Assembly: GCF_009380165.1 (NCBI RefSeq)
Contig: NZ_WHUF01000004.1
Span: 682,001-746,000 of the forward strand
Length of the DNA: 64,000 bases
Direction: 5' to 3'
Origin: Rugamonas rivuli
GTDB lineage: Bacteria; Pseudomonadota; Gammaproteobacteria; Burkholderiales; Burkholderiaceae_D
The stretch's first letter is position 1, and the number at the start of each line of letters is the position of its first letter. Shown one piece after another: positions 52,546-61,841 of the stretch. The notes below the pieces were generated by a model that did no database searches, was not told the origin of the DNA, and saw only the letters and a program-made list of their open reading frames with translations. The translations under genes and the position numbers were made by a program.

Positions 52546-53834
52546 GGTGTGATCGAAGAGCTGGTTGCCGGGCTGCCGGATTGGTGTTCGATTTTACCGG
52601 ATTGCGCCTCCCGGCCCCAGCGTCCGCGCGCGAATAACAACAATCCCCGCAGCTGCAGCAGCACCAGCACCGCGAACGCCACCTGGTAGGCCTGGGCCGG
52701 ATACTGCTGCAGCACATTGGGCTGCCAGCAGCCCACCAGCAGCCCGAAGCCCGCCTGCACCGCGAACGCGCCGAGGAAGATCAGCAGGTTCAGGCAGGTG
52801 GCGCCGCGTCCCGTCAGCGTGGCCGGCAGGCTTTGCGCGACGATGGCGTACTCGATGCCGGTGATGGTGCCGATCAGCGTGAACAGCACCGACAGCAGCT
52901 GGTAGCTGGGCCGCCAGTTGAGCACAAAGCCCAGCTGCACCAGCACGAACAGCGCCACCCCGGCCGCCGCCACGCGGATCGGCTCTATGCCGCGCCGCCC
53001 TGCCCACTCGGTCAGCATGCCGACCGCGATGGCGCCGAAGATCACCGCCGCCATGGCCAGGTACAGCAGATAAGCCACGCCCTGCTCCGTATAGCCGGCG
53101 ACGTCGGTCAGCCAGCGGCTGATCCACAAGCCCTGTATGCCGAAGAACACCATGTGCGGCACCAGCACCAGCCGCGCCACTTCGCGGAAGGCCGGATGGC
53201 GCATCACTTCGCGCAGCACCGCCAGCGCGGCCGACGGTGCCGTGGCGGCGGCCGGCCGGATGCTGGCGGGCGGCGCGGCCGGCGCCAGCACGCGTATCAG
53301 CAGGCCGATGCCGACCGCCGCCGCCGCCAGGCCGACGAACAGGCCGCGCCAGTCCGTGTACTGCAACGCCAGCCGCACCGGCAGCGTGGCCGACGCCGCG
53401 CCCAAGCCGCCGGCCGCGATCAGGTAGCCCTGCACCGAAGGCAGCCGCGCCGGCGCGACCCAGGTGGCCAGCGCCTTCACCGCCGACATGAAGCAGCCGC
53501 CCAGCCCCAGGCCGATCAGCGCGCGCGCCACCAGCAGTTGGGCGAAGTCGTGGCCGCCGGAGAAGGCCAGCGCACCCAGCGCCGCCAGCAGCAGCATCGG
53601 CGGCTGCACCCGCGCCGGGCCCCAGCGGTCCAGCGCCATGCCGACCGGCAGCTGCGCCAGCGCGAACGCCAGGAAGAAGGCGCTGGTCAGCAGGCCAAGC
53701 TGGCCGGGGGTCAGCGCCAGCGCCGCCATCAGCTGCGGCGCCAGCGTCGCGTTCACGGTGCGGATCAGGCTCGATAGATAATGGCCCAGCGCGAACGGCA
53801 GGAACACCAGCAGGAACACCGCGCGGCCGGACAT
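52542..53834 (-). CDS. MFS transporter
   Basis: 430-aa carrier with about 12 spans. The loop 2-3 motif appears as GMALDRWGPARVQ and the matching second-half loop as GMLTEWAGRRGIEP. CynX/NimT-like in feel, but substrate not assignable. The ATG at 53832-53834 follows the KamA-family stop by 8 bp; the longer open frame upstream is an out-of-frame shadow of that gene. Same run as KamA and the P4H-like enzyme, so it may move a modified amino acid. Confidence 0.88.
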   Translation of the reverse strand: MSGRAVFLLVFLPFALGHYLSSLIRTVNATLAPQLMAALALTPGQLGLLTSAFFLAFALAQLPVGMALDRWGPARVQPPMLLLAALGALAFSGGHDFAQLLVARALIGLGLGGCFMSAVKALATWVAPARLPSVQGYLIAAGGLGAASATLPVRLALQYTDWRGLFVGLAAAAVGIGLLIRVLAPAAPPASIRPAAATAPSAALAVLREVMRHPAFREVARLVLVPHMVFFGIQGLWISRWLTDVAGYTEQGVAYLLYLAMAAVIFGAIAVGMLTEWAGRRGIEPIRVAAAGVALFVLVQLGFVLNWRPSYQLLSVLFTLIGTITGIEYAIVAQSLPATLTGRGATCLNLLIFLGAFAVQAGFGLLVGCWQPNVLQQYPAQAYQVAFAVLVLLQLRGLLLFARGRWGREAQSGKIEHQSGSPATSSSITP

Positions 53835-53842
53835 GGCGGCAC

Positions 53843-55321
53843 CTAGGCCGGAGTGCGGGCGCCGCAGCCGGCCGCCGCAGCCGATCCGCCCGTGCCGCCG
53901 CCGCGCAGCGCCTCGTCCTGCCGCGCCGAGATCAGCGGAATCACCTTGCGCTGTCCCGGCGGCTCGGCGCCGTATTCGCTGCGGCTGCCGCCCTCCTCTT
54001 CGAAGAAGAACTTGTCCTTGCCGAAGGCCGGCTTCAGCTCGTCCATCCAGGTCGCCTTCGGATCGAACCTGGCGTAGAACGGCTTGCGCACCCAGTCCGC
54101 ATTGCGCGCCTGCAGGAACTGCAGGGCGAACACCTTCTCGCCGCCGATGTTGGCGATACCGTCGATCACCACCTTGCCGGGGAAAGCGCTCATCGACGGC
54201 CCGCGCACCGTGCGCGACAGGCCGGACACCATCTGGTAAGCCTGCTGGAAGATCTCGTGCGCGCGCGCCAGCGGCAGCTGGAAGTACTCGCGCGGGCCGG
54301 TGTCGCGCTCGACGAACATGTAGTAGGGGATGGCGCCCAGCCGCACGCCGGTCTGCCACAGCTCGGCCCAGCTGCGCGGGTCTTCGTTGATGTGGCGGAT
54401 CAGCGGGCCCTGCATGCGCAAGGTGGCGCCGGTGCCGACGATGCGCTTGACCGCCTGCTGCGCGATGTCCGGCCGCAGCTCGACCGCGTGGTTGTAGTGG
54501 CCCATGATGGCCATGTTCTTGCCGCTGTCGACCACCCGTTCGAACAGGCGCAGCAGGTCGTCGGCGTCGCGGTCGGTGACGAAGCGCTGCGGCCAGTACG
54601 CCACCGACTTGGTGCCGATGCGGATGTTCTGGATGTGCGCCAGGTCCGGCGCCAGCAGCGGTTCGATGTAGGCCTCCAGCGAGCGCGTGTTCATGATCAG
54701 CGGGTCGCCGCCGGTGATCAGCACATCGGTCACTTCCGGATGCATGCGCAGATAGGACGCCAGCTCGTGCGATTCCTTGGCGTCGAACTTCATGTCGTCC
54801 ATGCCGACGAACTGCGGCCAGCGGAAGCAGAAGGTGCAGTAGGCGTGGCAGGTCTGGCCGGCGCTGGGGAAGAACAGCACCGTCTCCTTGTACTTGTGCT
54901 GCAAGCCTTTGAGCGGCGCGTCGTTCACGCGCGGCACGTTGTGCGTCATCTGCCCGGCCGGGTGCGGATTCATGCGCATGCGGATGCGCCGCACCAGCTC
55001 CGTCAGCGCCTGCTGGTTGGCGCGGCCCAGCACCAGCTCGCGCAGCTGCGCGTAGTCGTCCGGCGCCAGCATGTCGCGGTGCGGGAAGGTCAGGCGGTAG
55101 ATCGGATCGTCGGGGATGTTGCTCCAGTCGATCAGGTGGTCCATCACGTATTCGTTGGTGCGGAACGGCAGCACATGCGACACCACCTGCACCGCTTCCT
55201 GCAGGTCGGGCGGTATCCATTCCCATTGGCGCGAATTGGCTATGGTCTGGCGGATGAAGGGCTTGAACTTGGGCGCTAGTGCGCCGGCGCTGTTCCAGGA
55301 CGCTATCGGGGTAGTGGTCAT
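53843..55321 (-). CDS. KamA-family radical SAM aminomutase
   Basis: 492-aa enzyme with the 4Fe-4S SAM motif C158-x3-C162-x2-C165 (CHAYCTFC), ITGGDPLIM as the SAM-binding GGD, and a lysine (K383 in AFPGKVVIDG) at the place of the PLP lysine in lysine 2,3-aminomutase. Longer than classic KamA by an N-terminal 50 and a C-terminal Gly/Ala-rich tail. It probably shifts an amino group of lysine or a related amino acid, but substrate residues cannot be confirmed by eye. ATG at 55321 with AGGAA ahead; GTG at 55324 is also possible. Heads the four-gene minus-strand run. Confidence 0.87.
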   Translation of the reverse strand: MTTTPIASWNSAGALAPKFKPFIRQTIANSRQWEWIPPDLQEAVQVVSHVLPFRTNEYVMDHLIDWSNIPDDPIYRLTFPHRDMLAPDDYAQLRELVLGRANQQALTELVRRIRMRMNPHPAGQMTHNVPRVNDAPLKGLQHKYKETVLFFPSAGQTCHAYCTFCFRWPQFVGMDDMKFDAKESHELASYLRMHPEVTDVLITGGDPLIMNTRSLEAYIEPLLAPDLAHIQNIRIGTKSVAYWPQRFVTDRDADDLLRLFERVVDSGKNMAIMGHYNHAVELRPDIAQQAVKRIVGTGATLRMQGPLIRHINEDPRSWAELWQTGVRLGAIPYYMFVERDTGPREYFQLPLARAHEIFQQAYQMVSGLSRTVRGPSMSAFPGKVVIDGIANIGGEKVFALQFLQARNADWVRKPFYARFDPKATWMDELKPAFGKDKFFFEEEGGSRSEYGAEPPGQRKVIPLISARQDEALRGGGTGGSAAAAGCGARTPA

Positions 55322-55554
55322 CACAGGTTCCTATCGCAATAAAAGGAGGGGTGGGAATTGCATGCTAGCTCCCCCTCCAACATTCCGATTGCCGCAAATC
55401 AACTGACGCATGGAAATAAATTTTTCCTTGACGCAGACAGAGGTACACAGTTGCCACACGGCCAGAACTTGCGGCATCGCAATCCCCGCCCGGCTACGGC
55501 GGCGTACAGTTGCCTGGAGCAATCCCGCCCCTTTCCAACCTACGAGGAACCGCC

Positions 55555-56004
55555 ATGAGACTGATCGCCCTGTTGAGTGCCGCCGCGCTGCTGCACCTTC
55601 CCGCCCACGCCGCCGAGCCCACCGAGAAAGACGCCATCGCCATGGCGGAAAAAGGCGCAGCCTTCATCAAGGCCCACGGCAAGGATGAGATGATCAAGAA
55701 ACTGGTCGCCAAGGATCCCGACTTCGTGCAGGGCTCGCTGTACGTCGACCTGCGCGACATCAACACCGGCATCGTACTGGCGCATCCGATCAACCCTTCC
55801 ATCGTCGGCAAGAACCTCACCGACGTGCCCGACGCCAACGGCAAGAAGTACCGCCGCGAAATCATCGAGCTGGCCGCCAGCAAGGGCCGCGGCTGGGTCG
55901 ACTACCAGTACAAAAATCCCAACACCGGCAAGATCGAACCCAAGACCACCTACATCCTGCGCGTCGGCGACGTCGTGCTGGAAGCGGGCATCTACAAAAA
56001 ATAG
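55555..56004 (+). CDS. Secreted single Cache-domain protein
   Basis: 149-aa periplasmic protein: signal peptide 1-20 (LIALLSAAALLHLPAHA), then one sCache_2-type domain with DPDFVQGSLYVDLRDINTGIVLAHPINPSIVGKN (split: GSLYVDLRDINTG, VLAHPINPSIVGK), GRGWVDYQYKNP and YILRVGDVVLEAGIYK. Such domains bind small ligands such as organic acids. No membrane span or effector, and it lies 15 bp before a chemoreceptor gene. CGAGGAAC precedes the ATG at 55555. Confidence 0.88.
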   Translation: MRLIALLSAAALLHLPAHAAEPTEKDAIAMAEKGAAFIKAHGKDEMIKKLVAKDPDFVQGSLYVDLRDINTGIVLAHPINPSIVGKNLTDVPDANGKKYRREIIELAASKGRGWVDYQYKNPNTGKIEPKTTYILRVGDVVLEAGIYKK

Positions 56005-56019
56005 CGGCGGGAGCGCACC

Positions 56020-57684
56020 ATGCTGAAGAAACTGCGTATCGGTCCCAAACTGCTGCTGGCGCCCGGCCTGGTGCTGCTGCTGCTGATCGCCACGGCGGGC
56101 GCCGCCTACTACGGCATGGTGCGCCAGAACGCCTCGCTGGAAAACCTGGTGCAGCTGCGCGCCGCCCGCCTCAAGGCCGCCGCCGACATCACCGGCGAGG
56201 CGCGCTACGCCCACGCCCACATCTACCAGCTGCTGGCCTGGGTCAACGGCAGCTTCGCCCAGGCCCGCATCGACGCCCTGGCGCGGCAAATCAAGACCGG
56301 CCACCACGAGATCGACAGCCGGCTGCGCCAGCTGTCGGCGCAAGCCTCCGCCCCCGGCGAGAGCCAGGAGCGGGCGCTAGTGAGCCAGGCGCTGCAATCG
56401 CTGGTGGCCTACCGCAAGGCGGTGGGCGACGCCATGGAAATGGCGTCGATGGACCAGAGCATCGCCACCAACGCCATGGTCAACGGCGAAAAGCAGTTCC
56501 TGCTGCTCAACGAACAGCTGGCGCAGCTGTCGGCGCTGGAAAAGCAGCTCAGCGAACAGGCGTACGCGCGCGCCAGCGACGAGTTCCACGCGCTGGGCAA
56601 CAGCATGGCGCTGCTGGTGCTGCTGTCGATCGCGCTGTCGCTGGGCGTGACGATGGCGGTGCGCGGCGCCATGCTGCGCGACATCCGCGCCATCGCCGAC
56701 GTGGTGGTGGCGCTGGCCGCCGGCCGCCTGAGCGCCGGGCGCGGCAACGACGGCCGCGACGAGATCGCCGACACCGCCCGCATGCTGGACCACACCATGC
56801 ACAACCTGACCCAGACGCTGGGCGCCATCCTGGCGGCGGTGCGCGCCATCGACAATGCCGCCCATGAAATCGCCAGCGGCAACCTCGACCTGTCGACCCG
56901 CACCGAGATGCAGGCCAGCTCGCTGGAGGAAACCGCCAGCGCCATGGCCAGCCTGACCAAGGCGGTGCAGGACAACGCCGCCAGCGCGCGCCAGGCTTGC
57001 ACCCTGGCGGCCGACGCCACCGAGCTGGCCCAGCACGGCGGCACGGCGGTGCGCCAGGCGGTGCAGACCATGGCCTCGATCCGCGCCAGCTCGCGCCAGA
57101 TCGTCGACATCATCGGCGTCATCGACAGCATCTCCTTCCAGACCAATATCCTGGCGCTCAACGCCGCCGTGGAAGCGGCGCGCGCCGGCGAGCAGGGACG
57201 CGGCTTCGCCGTGGTCGCCAGCGAGGTGCGCACGCTGGCGCAGCGCTCGGCCGCCGCCGCCAAGGAAATCAAGGCGCTGATCGCCGCCTCGGTGGCCACC
57301 ATCGACAGCGGCAGCGCCTCGGTGCACCAGGCCGGCGAACGGATGGACGACATCGTCGCCTCGGTGCAGCAGGTCAACGACGTGATCGCCCGCATCAGCT
57401 CGGCCAGCGCCGAGCAGGCCCAGGGCATCGCCGAGGTCAACCAGGCGGTCGGGCAGATGGACGATGTGACGCAGCAGAACGCCGCGCTGGTCGAACAGGC
57501 GGCCGCCGCCGCCGCCAGCCTGCAGGATCAGGCGGTGCAGCTGTCGCAGGCGGTGTCGGTGTTCAAGGTGGAGACGCCGGCCTCAAGCCTCGCGCATGGG
57601 CTTGCTCAAAAAGCGCGAGCCGGCCAGGCCGAAGCGCCACGGCAGCTCCACGGCTTTGGAAATGCCGATGCGCGGGCCGGCTAG
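56020..57684 (+). CDS. Methyl-accepting chemotaxis protein
   Basis: 554-aa chemoreceptor. TM1 at about 12-32, a four-helix-bundle-like periplasmic domain (about 35-190), TM2 at about 193-215, HAMP, and a signalling domain with the CheA/CheW-binding tip SFQTNILALNAAVEAARAGE. Methylation-type Glu/Gln are abundant (LEETASAMASL). The last 34 codons (57583-57684) are antisense to the DNA glycosylase gene and their composition (AQKARAGQAEAPRQLHG) is unlike the conserved tail of the family, so the true ancestral end may be near 57580. Probably senses through the Cache protein encoded just upstream. Confidence 0.93.
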   Translation: MLKKLRIGPKLLLAPGLVLLLLIATAGAAYYGMVRQNASLENLVQLRAARLKAAADITGEARYAHAHIYQLLAWVNGSFAQARIDALARQIKTGHHEIDSRLRQLSAQASAPGESQERALVSQALQSLVAYRKAVGDAMEMASMDQSIATNAMVNGEKQFLLLNEQLAQLSALEKQLSEQAYARASDEFHALGNSMALLVLLSIALSLGVTMAVRGAMLRDIRAIADVVVALAAGRLSAGRGNDGRDEIADTARMLDHTMHNLTQTLGAILAAVRAIDNAAHEIASGNLDLSTRTEMQASSLEETASAMASLTKAVQDNAASARQACTLAADATELAQHGGTAVRQAVQTMASIRASSRQIVDIIGVIDSISFQTNILALNAAVEAARAGEQGRGFAVVASEVRTLAQRSAAAAKEIKALIAASVATIDSGSASVHQAGERMDDIVASVQQVNDVIARISSASAEQAQGIAEVNQAVGQMDDVTQQNAALVEQAAAAAASLQDQAVQLSQAVSVFKVETPASSLAHGLAQKARAGQAEAPRQLHGFGNADARAG

Positions 57685-58158
57685 CACCTCGATCGCCGCC
57701 GCTTCGCGCGCCAGCAGCGTGAACGGCGGCGCCGCCAGCGCCAGATTGTTATGCGCGCGCGTCACGCCCAGCGCCTGGCACAGCCGCCCCGGCCCCGAGC
57801 ACAGCAGCCGACCATCGTCCAGGCCGCGCCGGGCGCGCATCGCGTCCAGCCCGGCCAGCGGCTCCAGCGCGCGGATCAGCACGCCGGCGCCGTGGCCCTC
57901 CTCGCGGCAGACGAAATTCAGGCACCAGTGCAGCCCGTGCGAGCGGTACACATAGCTGCGCCCGGGCGGCCCGAACATCGAGAAATTGCGCGGCGTCGGC
58001 CCGTTGTAGCTGTGCGCGGCCGGCTCGGTGCGGTCGTAGGCCTCGGCCTCGACGATGCGGCCGCCGACGCCGTCCACCAGCAGCGTGACGCCGATCAGTT
58101 GCCGCGCCACCTCGGCCGAGGGCGCGCTGAAATCTATGCCAGCGATGAGCTTGTCCAT
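57583..58158 (-). CDS. DNA-3-methyladenine glycosylase, Mpg/AAG type
   Basis: 191-aa base-excision repair enzyme. AAG fold with LIGVTLLVDGVGGRIVEAEAY, TEPAAHSYNGPTPRN, the intercalating Tyr region GRSYVYRSHGLHWCLNFV, and the catalytic Glu in VEAEAYD. It removes alkylated purines. The start is the ATG at 58156-58158. Its last 34 codons overlap the chemoreceptor 3' end on the other strand over 102 bp. Confidence 0.93.
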   Translation of the reverse strand: MDKLIAGIDFSAPSAEVARQLIGVTLLVDGVGGRIVEAEAYDRTEPAAHSYNGPTPRNFSMFGPPGRSYVYRSHGLHWCLNFVCREEGHGAGVLIRALEPLAGLDAMRARRGLDDGRLLCSGPGRLCQALGVTRAHNNLALAAPPFTLLAREAAAIEVLAGPRIGISKAVELPWRFGLAGSRFLSKPMREA

Positions 58159-58401
58159 GTGGCTATTGTAAATGCCAATGTGACCGCCCCGCTCACGAAA
58201 GGCGTGACAAATGATTATCGAATCGCCGCACTGGCAGGAATTTAACGACAAAATATGCTGCCGGCGGCAGAAAATCGGGAGAAATTCATGCCCGCCGCGC
58301 GCGCTTGCGGCGATAATCAGGGTAAGCATGCCCAGCATGAGTGAGCGCACTGGTTTATAGTGCTGCTTTGGCATCGCCAGCCCCTAGCCCTGAAGACCAC
58401 A

Positions 58402-59268
58402 ATGACGACAGTTGCAGCCCCAGCCTTGCCAGCAGAAAACGCGGTGGAAGACGCGCTGATGCGCTCCATCCGTATTCCGCCACGGCCCAGCCTGCTCGTC
58501 GACCTGCAGCGCGAGCTGGCGCAGCCGGATCCGTCGCCGCGCCGCATCGCCCGCATCATCGGCAACGACGTCGGCATGTCCGGCGCCCTGCTCAAGCTTG
58601 CCAACTCGCCGTTCTTCGGCGCCGCGCGCAAGGCCAAGTCGGTCGAACAGGGCATCAACTTCCTCGGCATCAACCAGTGCGCGGCCCTGCTGACCGGGCT
58701 GCTGGCACGCCAGGCCATCGAAGGCAAGGAAGCCGACCTCAGCGCGTTCTGGGAAATCTCGGCGCGCCGCGCCCAGGCCGTGGTGTTCTTCTCGCGCAAG
58801 CTGCGCATCGCCCCGCCCGACATCGCCCACACCTTCGGCCTGTTTTGCGACATCGGCGTGCCGCTGCTGATGAACCGCTTCGACGACTACGCCCACACCT
58901 ACGCCGACGCCTGCGAGGATGCCGAACAGGCGTTCACCGTGCTCGAAGACGCCCGCTACAGCACCAACCACGCCGCCATCGGCTGCCTGCTGGCGCGCAA
59001 CTGGGGACTGTCGCCCGACGTCTCCTGGGCCATCCTGCTGCACCACGACTACCGCGTGCTGGACGACCCGGCCACCGACGACGCCGTGCGCTCGCTGGTG
59101 GCGCTGGCGCTGCTGGCGGAAAAAGGCATTTCGCGTTTCCACGGCAGCAACCTGTCCTACGAGTGGGAAAAAGGCGGCGACCGCGCCTGCCGCCACTTGG
59201 GCCTGTCCGAAGATGAAACCGCCGACCTGCTGGACGAACTGCACGAAGCCTTCCACACCGAACGATAA
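58402..59268 (+). CDS. HDOD-domain signalling protein
   Basis: 288-aa protein built from one HDOD domain (about 15-215): IPPRPSLLVDLQRELAQPDPSP, IARIIGNDVGMSGALLKLANS, and NHAAIGCLLARNWGL. HDOD proteins lack full catalytic HD residues and act in signal transduction, often with c-di-GMP or stress responses. The start at 58402 (MTTVAAPA) is preferred to an in-frame 58360. A DUF2863 gene follows after 6 bp. Confidence 0.9.
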   Translation: MTTVAAPALPAENAVEDALMRSIRIPPRPSLLVDLQRELAQPDPSPRRIARIIGNDVGMSGALLKLANSPFFGAARKAKSVEQGINFLGINQCAALLTGLLARQAIEGKEADLSAFWEISARRAQAVVFFSRKLRIAPPDIAHTFGLFCDIGVPLLMNRFDDYAHTYADACEDAEQAFTVLEDARYSTNHAAIGCLLARNWGLSPDVSWAILLHHDYRVLDDPATDDAVRSLVALALLAEKGISRFHGSNLSYEWEKGGDRACRHLGLSEDETADLLDELHEAFHTER

Positions 59269-59274
59269 TAGACA

Positions 59275-60492
59275 ATGCCAAAAAATAAGCGCCCCGTACC
59301 GCGCAAATCCGCCAACTCGCCGGAACTGAAAGACGAGCAGCAAACCACCGAACTGTGCGCCCTGGCGCTGGACCTGGCCGACGGCGAGTTCAATCAGGAC
59401 ATCGTGGCCGACAGCACCCGCGCCGACCTGGCGCAAAAGGGCCTGGACTTCCAGCGCCTGCTGCGCAAGCTGCTCAACCAGGGCAAGGACGAGGTGCTGT
59501 ACGGCGCCATCGAACTGGCGCGCGACGAGGCGCTGGACGGCTTCCGCTATCTGCGCAACGCCGTCGAGGAAGGCGCGGCCAGCGTGCTGATGCGCCGCGA
59601 AGGCGCGCCCGAGATGGAGATCGACGCCTTCGCCATTCCGGTGTTCGTGCACAGCCAGGGCGGCCTCGACCCGGCCTTCGACTTCCAGGACGGCGCCGCC
59701 TACGAGGCGCTGCTCGACAGCTTCACCGAGGCCGGGCTGGAAAGCCCGAAAGCCAAGGTGGTGCTGGTCAGCCACGCCTACGACCTCGACGAATTCGAGC
59801 GCGTCAGCTACGGCCAGCTGCACGCCATGGTGCGCGAAGCGGCGCACTCGCTGACCGAGAAAAAGATCGCCGCCGCGCCGGCGCTGGAGCGCAGCATGGC
59901 GGCCGGCTGGTCGCCCACCGGCTTCGGCGCGGACGACGCCGCGGTCGAGCTGCGCTTCCTGCTGGGCTTTGCGCTCAAGCGCGCCGACGACCCGTTCTAC
60001 AAGGTGCCGGCCGGCGAAAAAGCCGCCGACGCCTATTTCGCCAAGCGCGCCGAGCGCTACCAGCAGTGGACCGGGCAGCATGCGCCGCTGGTGGCGCGCT
60101 GCCTGGGCCGCGGCCGCGGTGCGCCGGACCTGCGCCTGAATTTCCTGTACCAGGACTTGTTCTTCGGCGCGCGCGCCCAGGGCCAGTCCGAGTACGCGAT
60201 GCTGCAGCTGCTGTCCACGCTCAACCAGGCGCTGGACGGCCAGGCGCCGGATGAGGCCGAGGCCGTCATCGCCCCGGCCGACCTCGACGACGACATGCTG
60301 CTGCGCGTGCAATTGCGCGCCGGCGGCGCCGTGCTGGCCGAGGCCGACAAGCCGCTGGACCCGTGCGCCGACCTCGAAGACGAAGTCGACGACCTGCGCG
60401 ACGCCCTGGCCAGCATCGGCATTGTCCGGCTGACGGTGGCGCTGCGCTTCGACGCCCAGGGCCAGCCGGTGGAGCCGCGTCCGCTGGCCTGA
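59275..60492 (+). CDS. DUF2863-family protein
   Basis: 405-aa soluble protein matching what I know of DUF2863, found mainly in Burkholderiales. No signal peptide or membrane span; mixed alpha/beta, with FAIPVFVHSQGG and VVLVSHAYDLDEFE strands and a Glu/Asp-rich C-terminal third. No catalytic motif recognised. It sits 6 bp after the HDOD gene, so cotranscription is likely, but no function has been assigned. Confidence 0.83.
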   Translation: MPKNKRPVPRKSANSPELKDEQQTTELCALALDLADGEFNQDIVADSTRADLAQKGLDFQRLLRKLLNQGKDEVLYGAIELARDEALDGFRYLRNAVEEGAASVLMRREGAPEMEIDAFAIPVFVHSQGGLDPAFDFQDGAAYEALLDSFTEAGLESPKAKVVLVSHAYDLDEFERVSYGQLHAMVREAAHSLTEKKIAAAPALERSMAAGWSPTGFGADDAAVELRFLLGFALKRADDPFYKVPAGEKAADAYFAKRAERYQQWTGQHAPLVARCLGRGRGAPDLRLNFLYQDLFFGARAQGQSEYAMLQLLSTLNQALDGQAPDEAEAVIAPADLDDDMLLRVQLRAGGAVLAEADKPLDPCADLEDEVDDLRDALASIGIVRLTVALRFDAQGQPVEPRPLA

Positions 60493-60523
60493 ACCATACG
60501 GCCAATTCGCGGCAAATTCCCGT

Positions 60524-60552
60524 TTGACATCGCACCGGTAGCCGAGGATACT
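60524..60552 (+). promoter_or_regulatory. Candidate sigma-70 promoter of the TPR lipoprotein gene
   Basis: TTGACA (60524-60529), 17-bp spacer, GATACT (60547-60552), about 75 bp before the start codon. The consensus -35 box and ideal spacer make this one of the better promoters in the window. Confidence 0.65.
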
Positions 60553-60626
60553 TTCCTCAAGCGGAACACAGAGTCCGCTGCCTGGTGCGGCGCCGGCTTG
60601 TGCTCCGCAGCAAAGGGAGACTCGTC

Positions 60627-61811
60627 ATGAAACCATGGGCCCTGACCTTGTGCGCCGCGCTGCTGTGCGGCTGCGCCGGGCCGTCGCAAACGCTGCGCGC
60701 GGCCGCCCCGGTCGTATTCCACGACCAGCTGTTCCAGCCGCCGGCCGCGCCGGTCGACACCCGCCATGTCTTCGCCGTCAGCCAGGAGATGCGCGACTAC
60801 CTGAACCGCGAAATCGGCCACAACCTGCAGCGCAAGGATTCCCGCCGCGAACTGTTCGACGCCCTGTACCGCAAGGACAAGCTGCAGCTCGAATACGATT
60901 CCGCCATCACCCGCGACGCCGCCCAGACCTTCGCCGCGCGCGCCGGCAACTGCCTGTCGCTGGCCATCATGACGGCCGCGCTGGCGCACGAGCTCAACTT
61001 GGTGGTGCAATTCCAGCAGGTCGACGTCGAGGAAAGCTGGAGCCGCGCCGGCAACCTCTACTTCGCCAGCAACCACGTCAACCTGGCGCTGGGCCGGCCG
61101 CGCCTGAGCCACGGCGAGATCTACAGCGTCGACCTGTCGAACGCGCTGACGGTGGACTTCATCCCCATCCCGCCCAAGGCGCGCGAAAGCACCCGGCCGC
61201 TGGAAGAGCAGACCATCATCGCCATGTACCTGAACAACCGCGCCGCCGAGCTGCTGTCGCAAGGCCAGCTCGACGAAGCCTACTGGACCGCCCGCAAGGC
61301 GGTCGAGCAAGACCCGGCCTTCCTGCACGCCTACAACACGCTGGGCGTGGTCTACCAGCACCACGGCAACCTGGCCGAGGCCGAGCAGTCGCTGCGCTAC
61401 GCCTTGTCGCAGGCGCCGAACAACACCATCTTCCTGTCCAACCTGGTGCAGTCGCTGGACGCCCAGCCGGCCCCGGACAAGCGGGCCGAGGCGGCCCAGC
61501 TGCGCATCCGCCTGGCCCAGCTGGAACCCGATCCGCCCTTCCACTTCTTCAACCTGGGCCAGGCCGCGATGCAGGCCGGCGACTACCGCCGCGCGCGCGA
61601 CCTGTTCGCGCGCGAAGTGGAGCGGGTGCCGGACTACCACGAGTTCCACTTCTGGCTGGCGCTGGCCAATTACCAGCTGGGCTATCTGCGCGAGGCCGAC
61701 GCCCACATGAGCAAGGCGCTGGCCAACAGCACCACGCGCGGCGACCACGACCTGTACTCGGCCAAGCTGGACCGCATCCGCGCCTACGAGGCGCACGCGA
61801 CGGGCAAATAG
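60627..61811 (+). CDS. TPR lipoprotein with a transglutaminase-like Cys region
   Basis: 394-aa exported lipoprotein: signal ending LLCGCAGP (Cys near 15). Residues about 90-175 (FAARAGNCLSLAIMTAALAHELNL; YFASNHVNLALG) recall transglutaminase-like cysteine-protease folds, with Cys in NCLSL and His in NHVNL. From about 200 there are four to five TPR units (AFLHAYNTLGVVYQHHGNLAEAEQSL, in parts; FFNLGQAAMQAGDYRRARDLF; FWLALANYQLGYLREAD). AAAGGGAGA precedes the ATG. Substrate or partner unknown. Confidence 0.82.
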   Translation: MKPWALTLCAALLCGCAGPSQTLRAAAPVVFHDQLFQPPAAPVDTRHVFAVSQEMRDYLNREIGHNLQRKDSRRELFDALYRKDKLQLEYDSAITRDAAQTFAARAGNCLSLAIMTAALAHELNLVVQFQQVDVEESWSRAGNLYFASNHVNLALGRPRLSHGEIYSVDLSNALTVDFIPIPPKARESTRPLEEQTIIAMYLNNRAAELLSQGQLDEAYWTARKAVEQDPAFLHAYNTLGVVYQHHGNLAEAEQSLRYALSQAPNNTIFLSNLVQSLDAQPAPDKRAEAAQLRIRLAQLEPDPPFHFFNLGQAAMQAGDYRRARDLFAREVERVPDYHEFHFWLALANYQLGYLREADAHMSKALANSTTRGDHDLYSAKLDRIRAYEAHATGK

Positions 61812-61841
61812 GGGCGGACTGATGGTATTCTTGCTGGAGGC

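Noticed and set aside
53835..55226. N-terminal extension of the MFS carrier
   Set aside because: Out-of-frame shadow of the KamA-family gene on the same strand; the carrier starts at 53834 with its first span.
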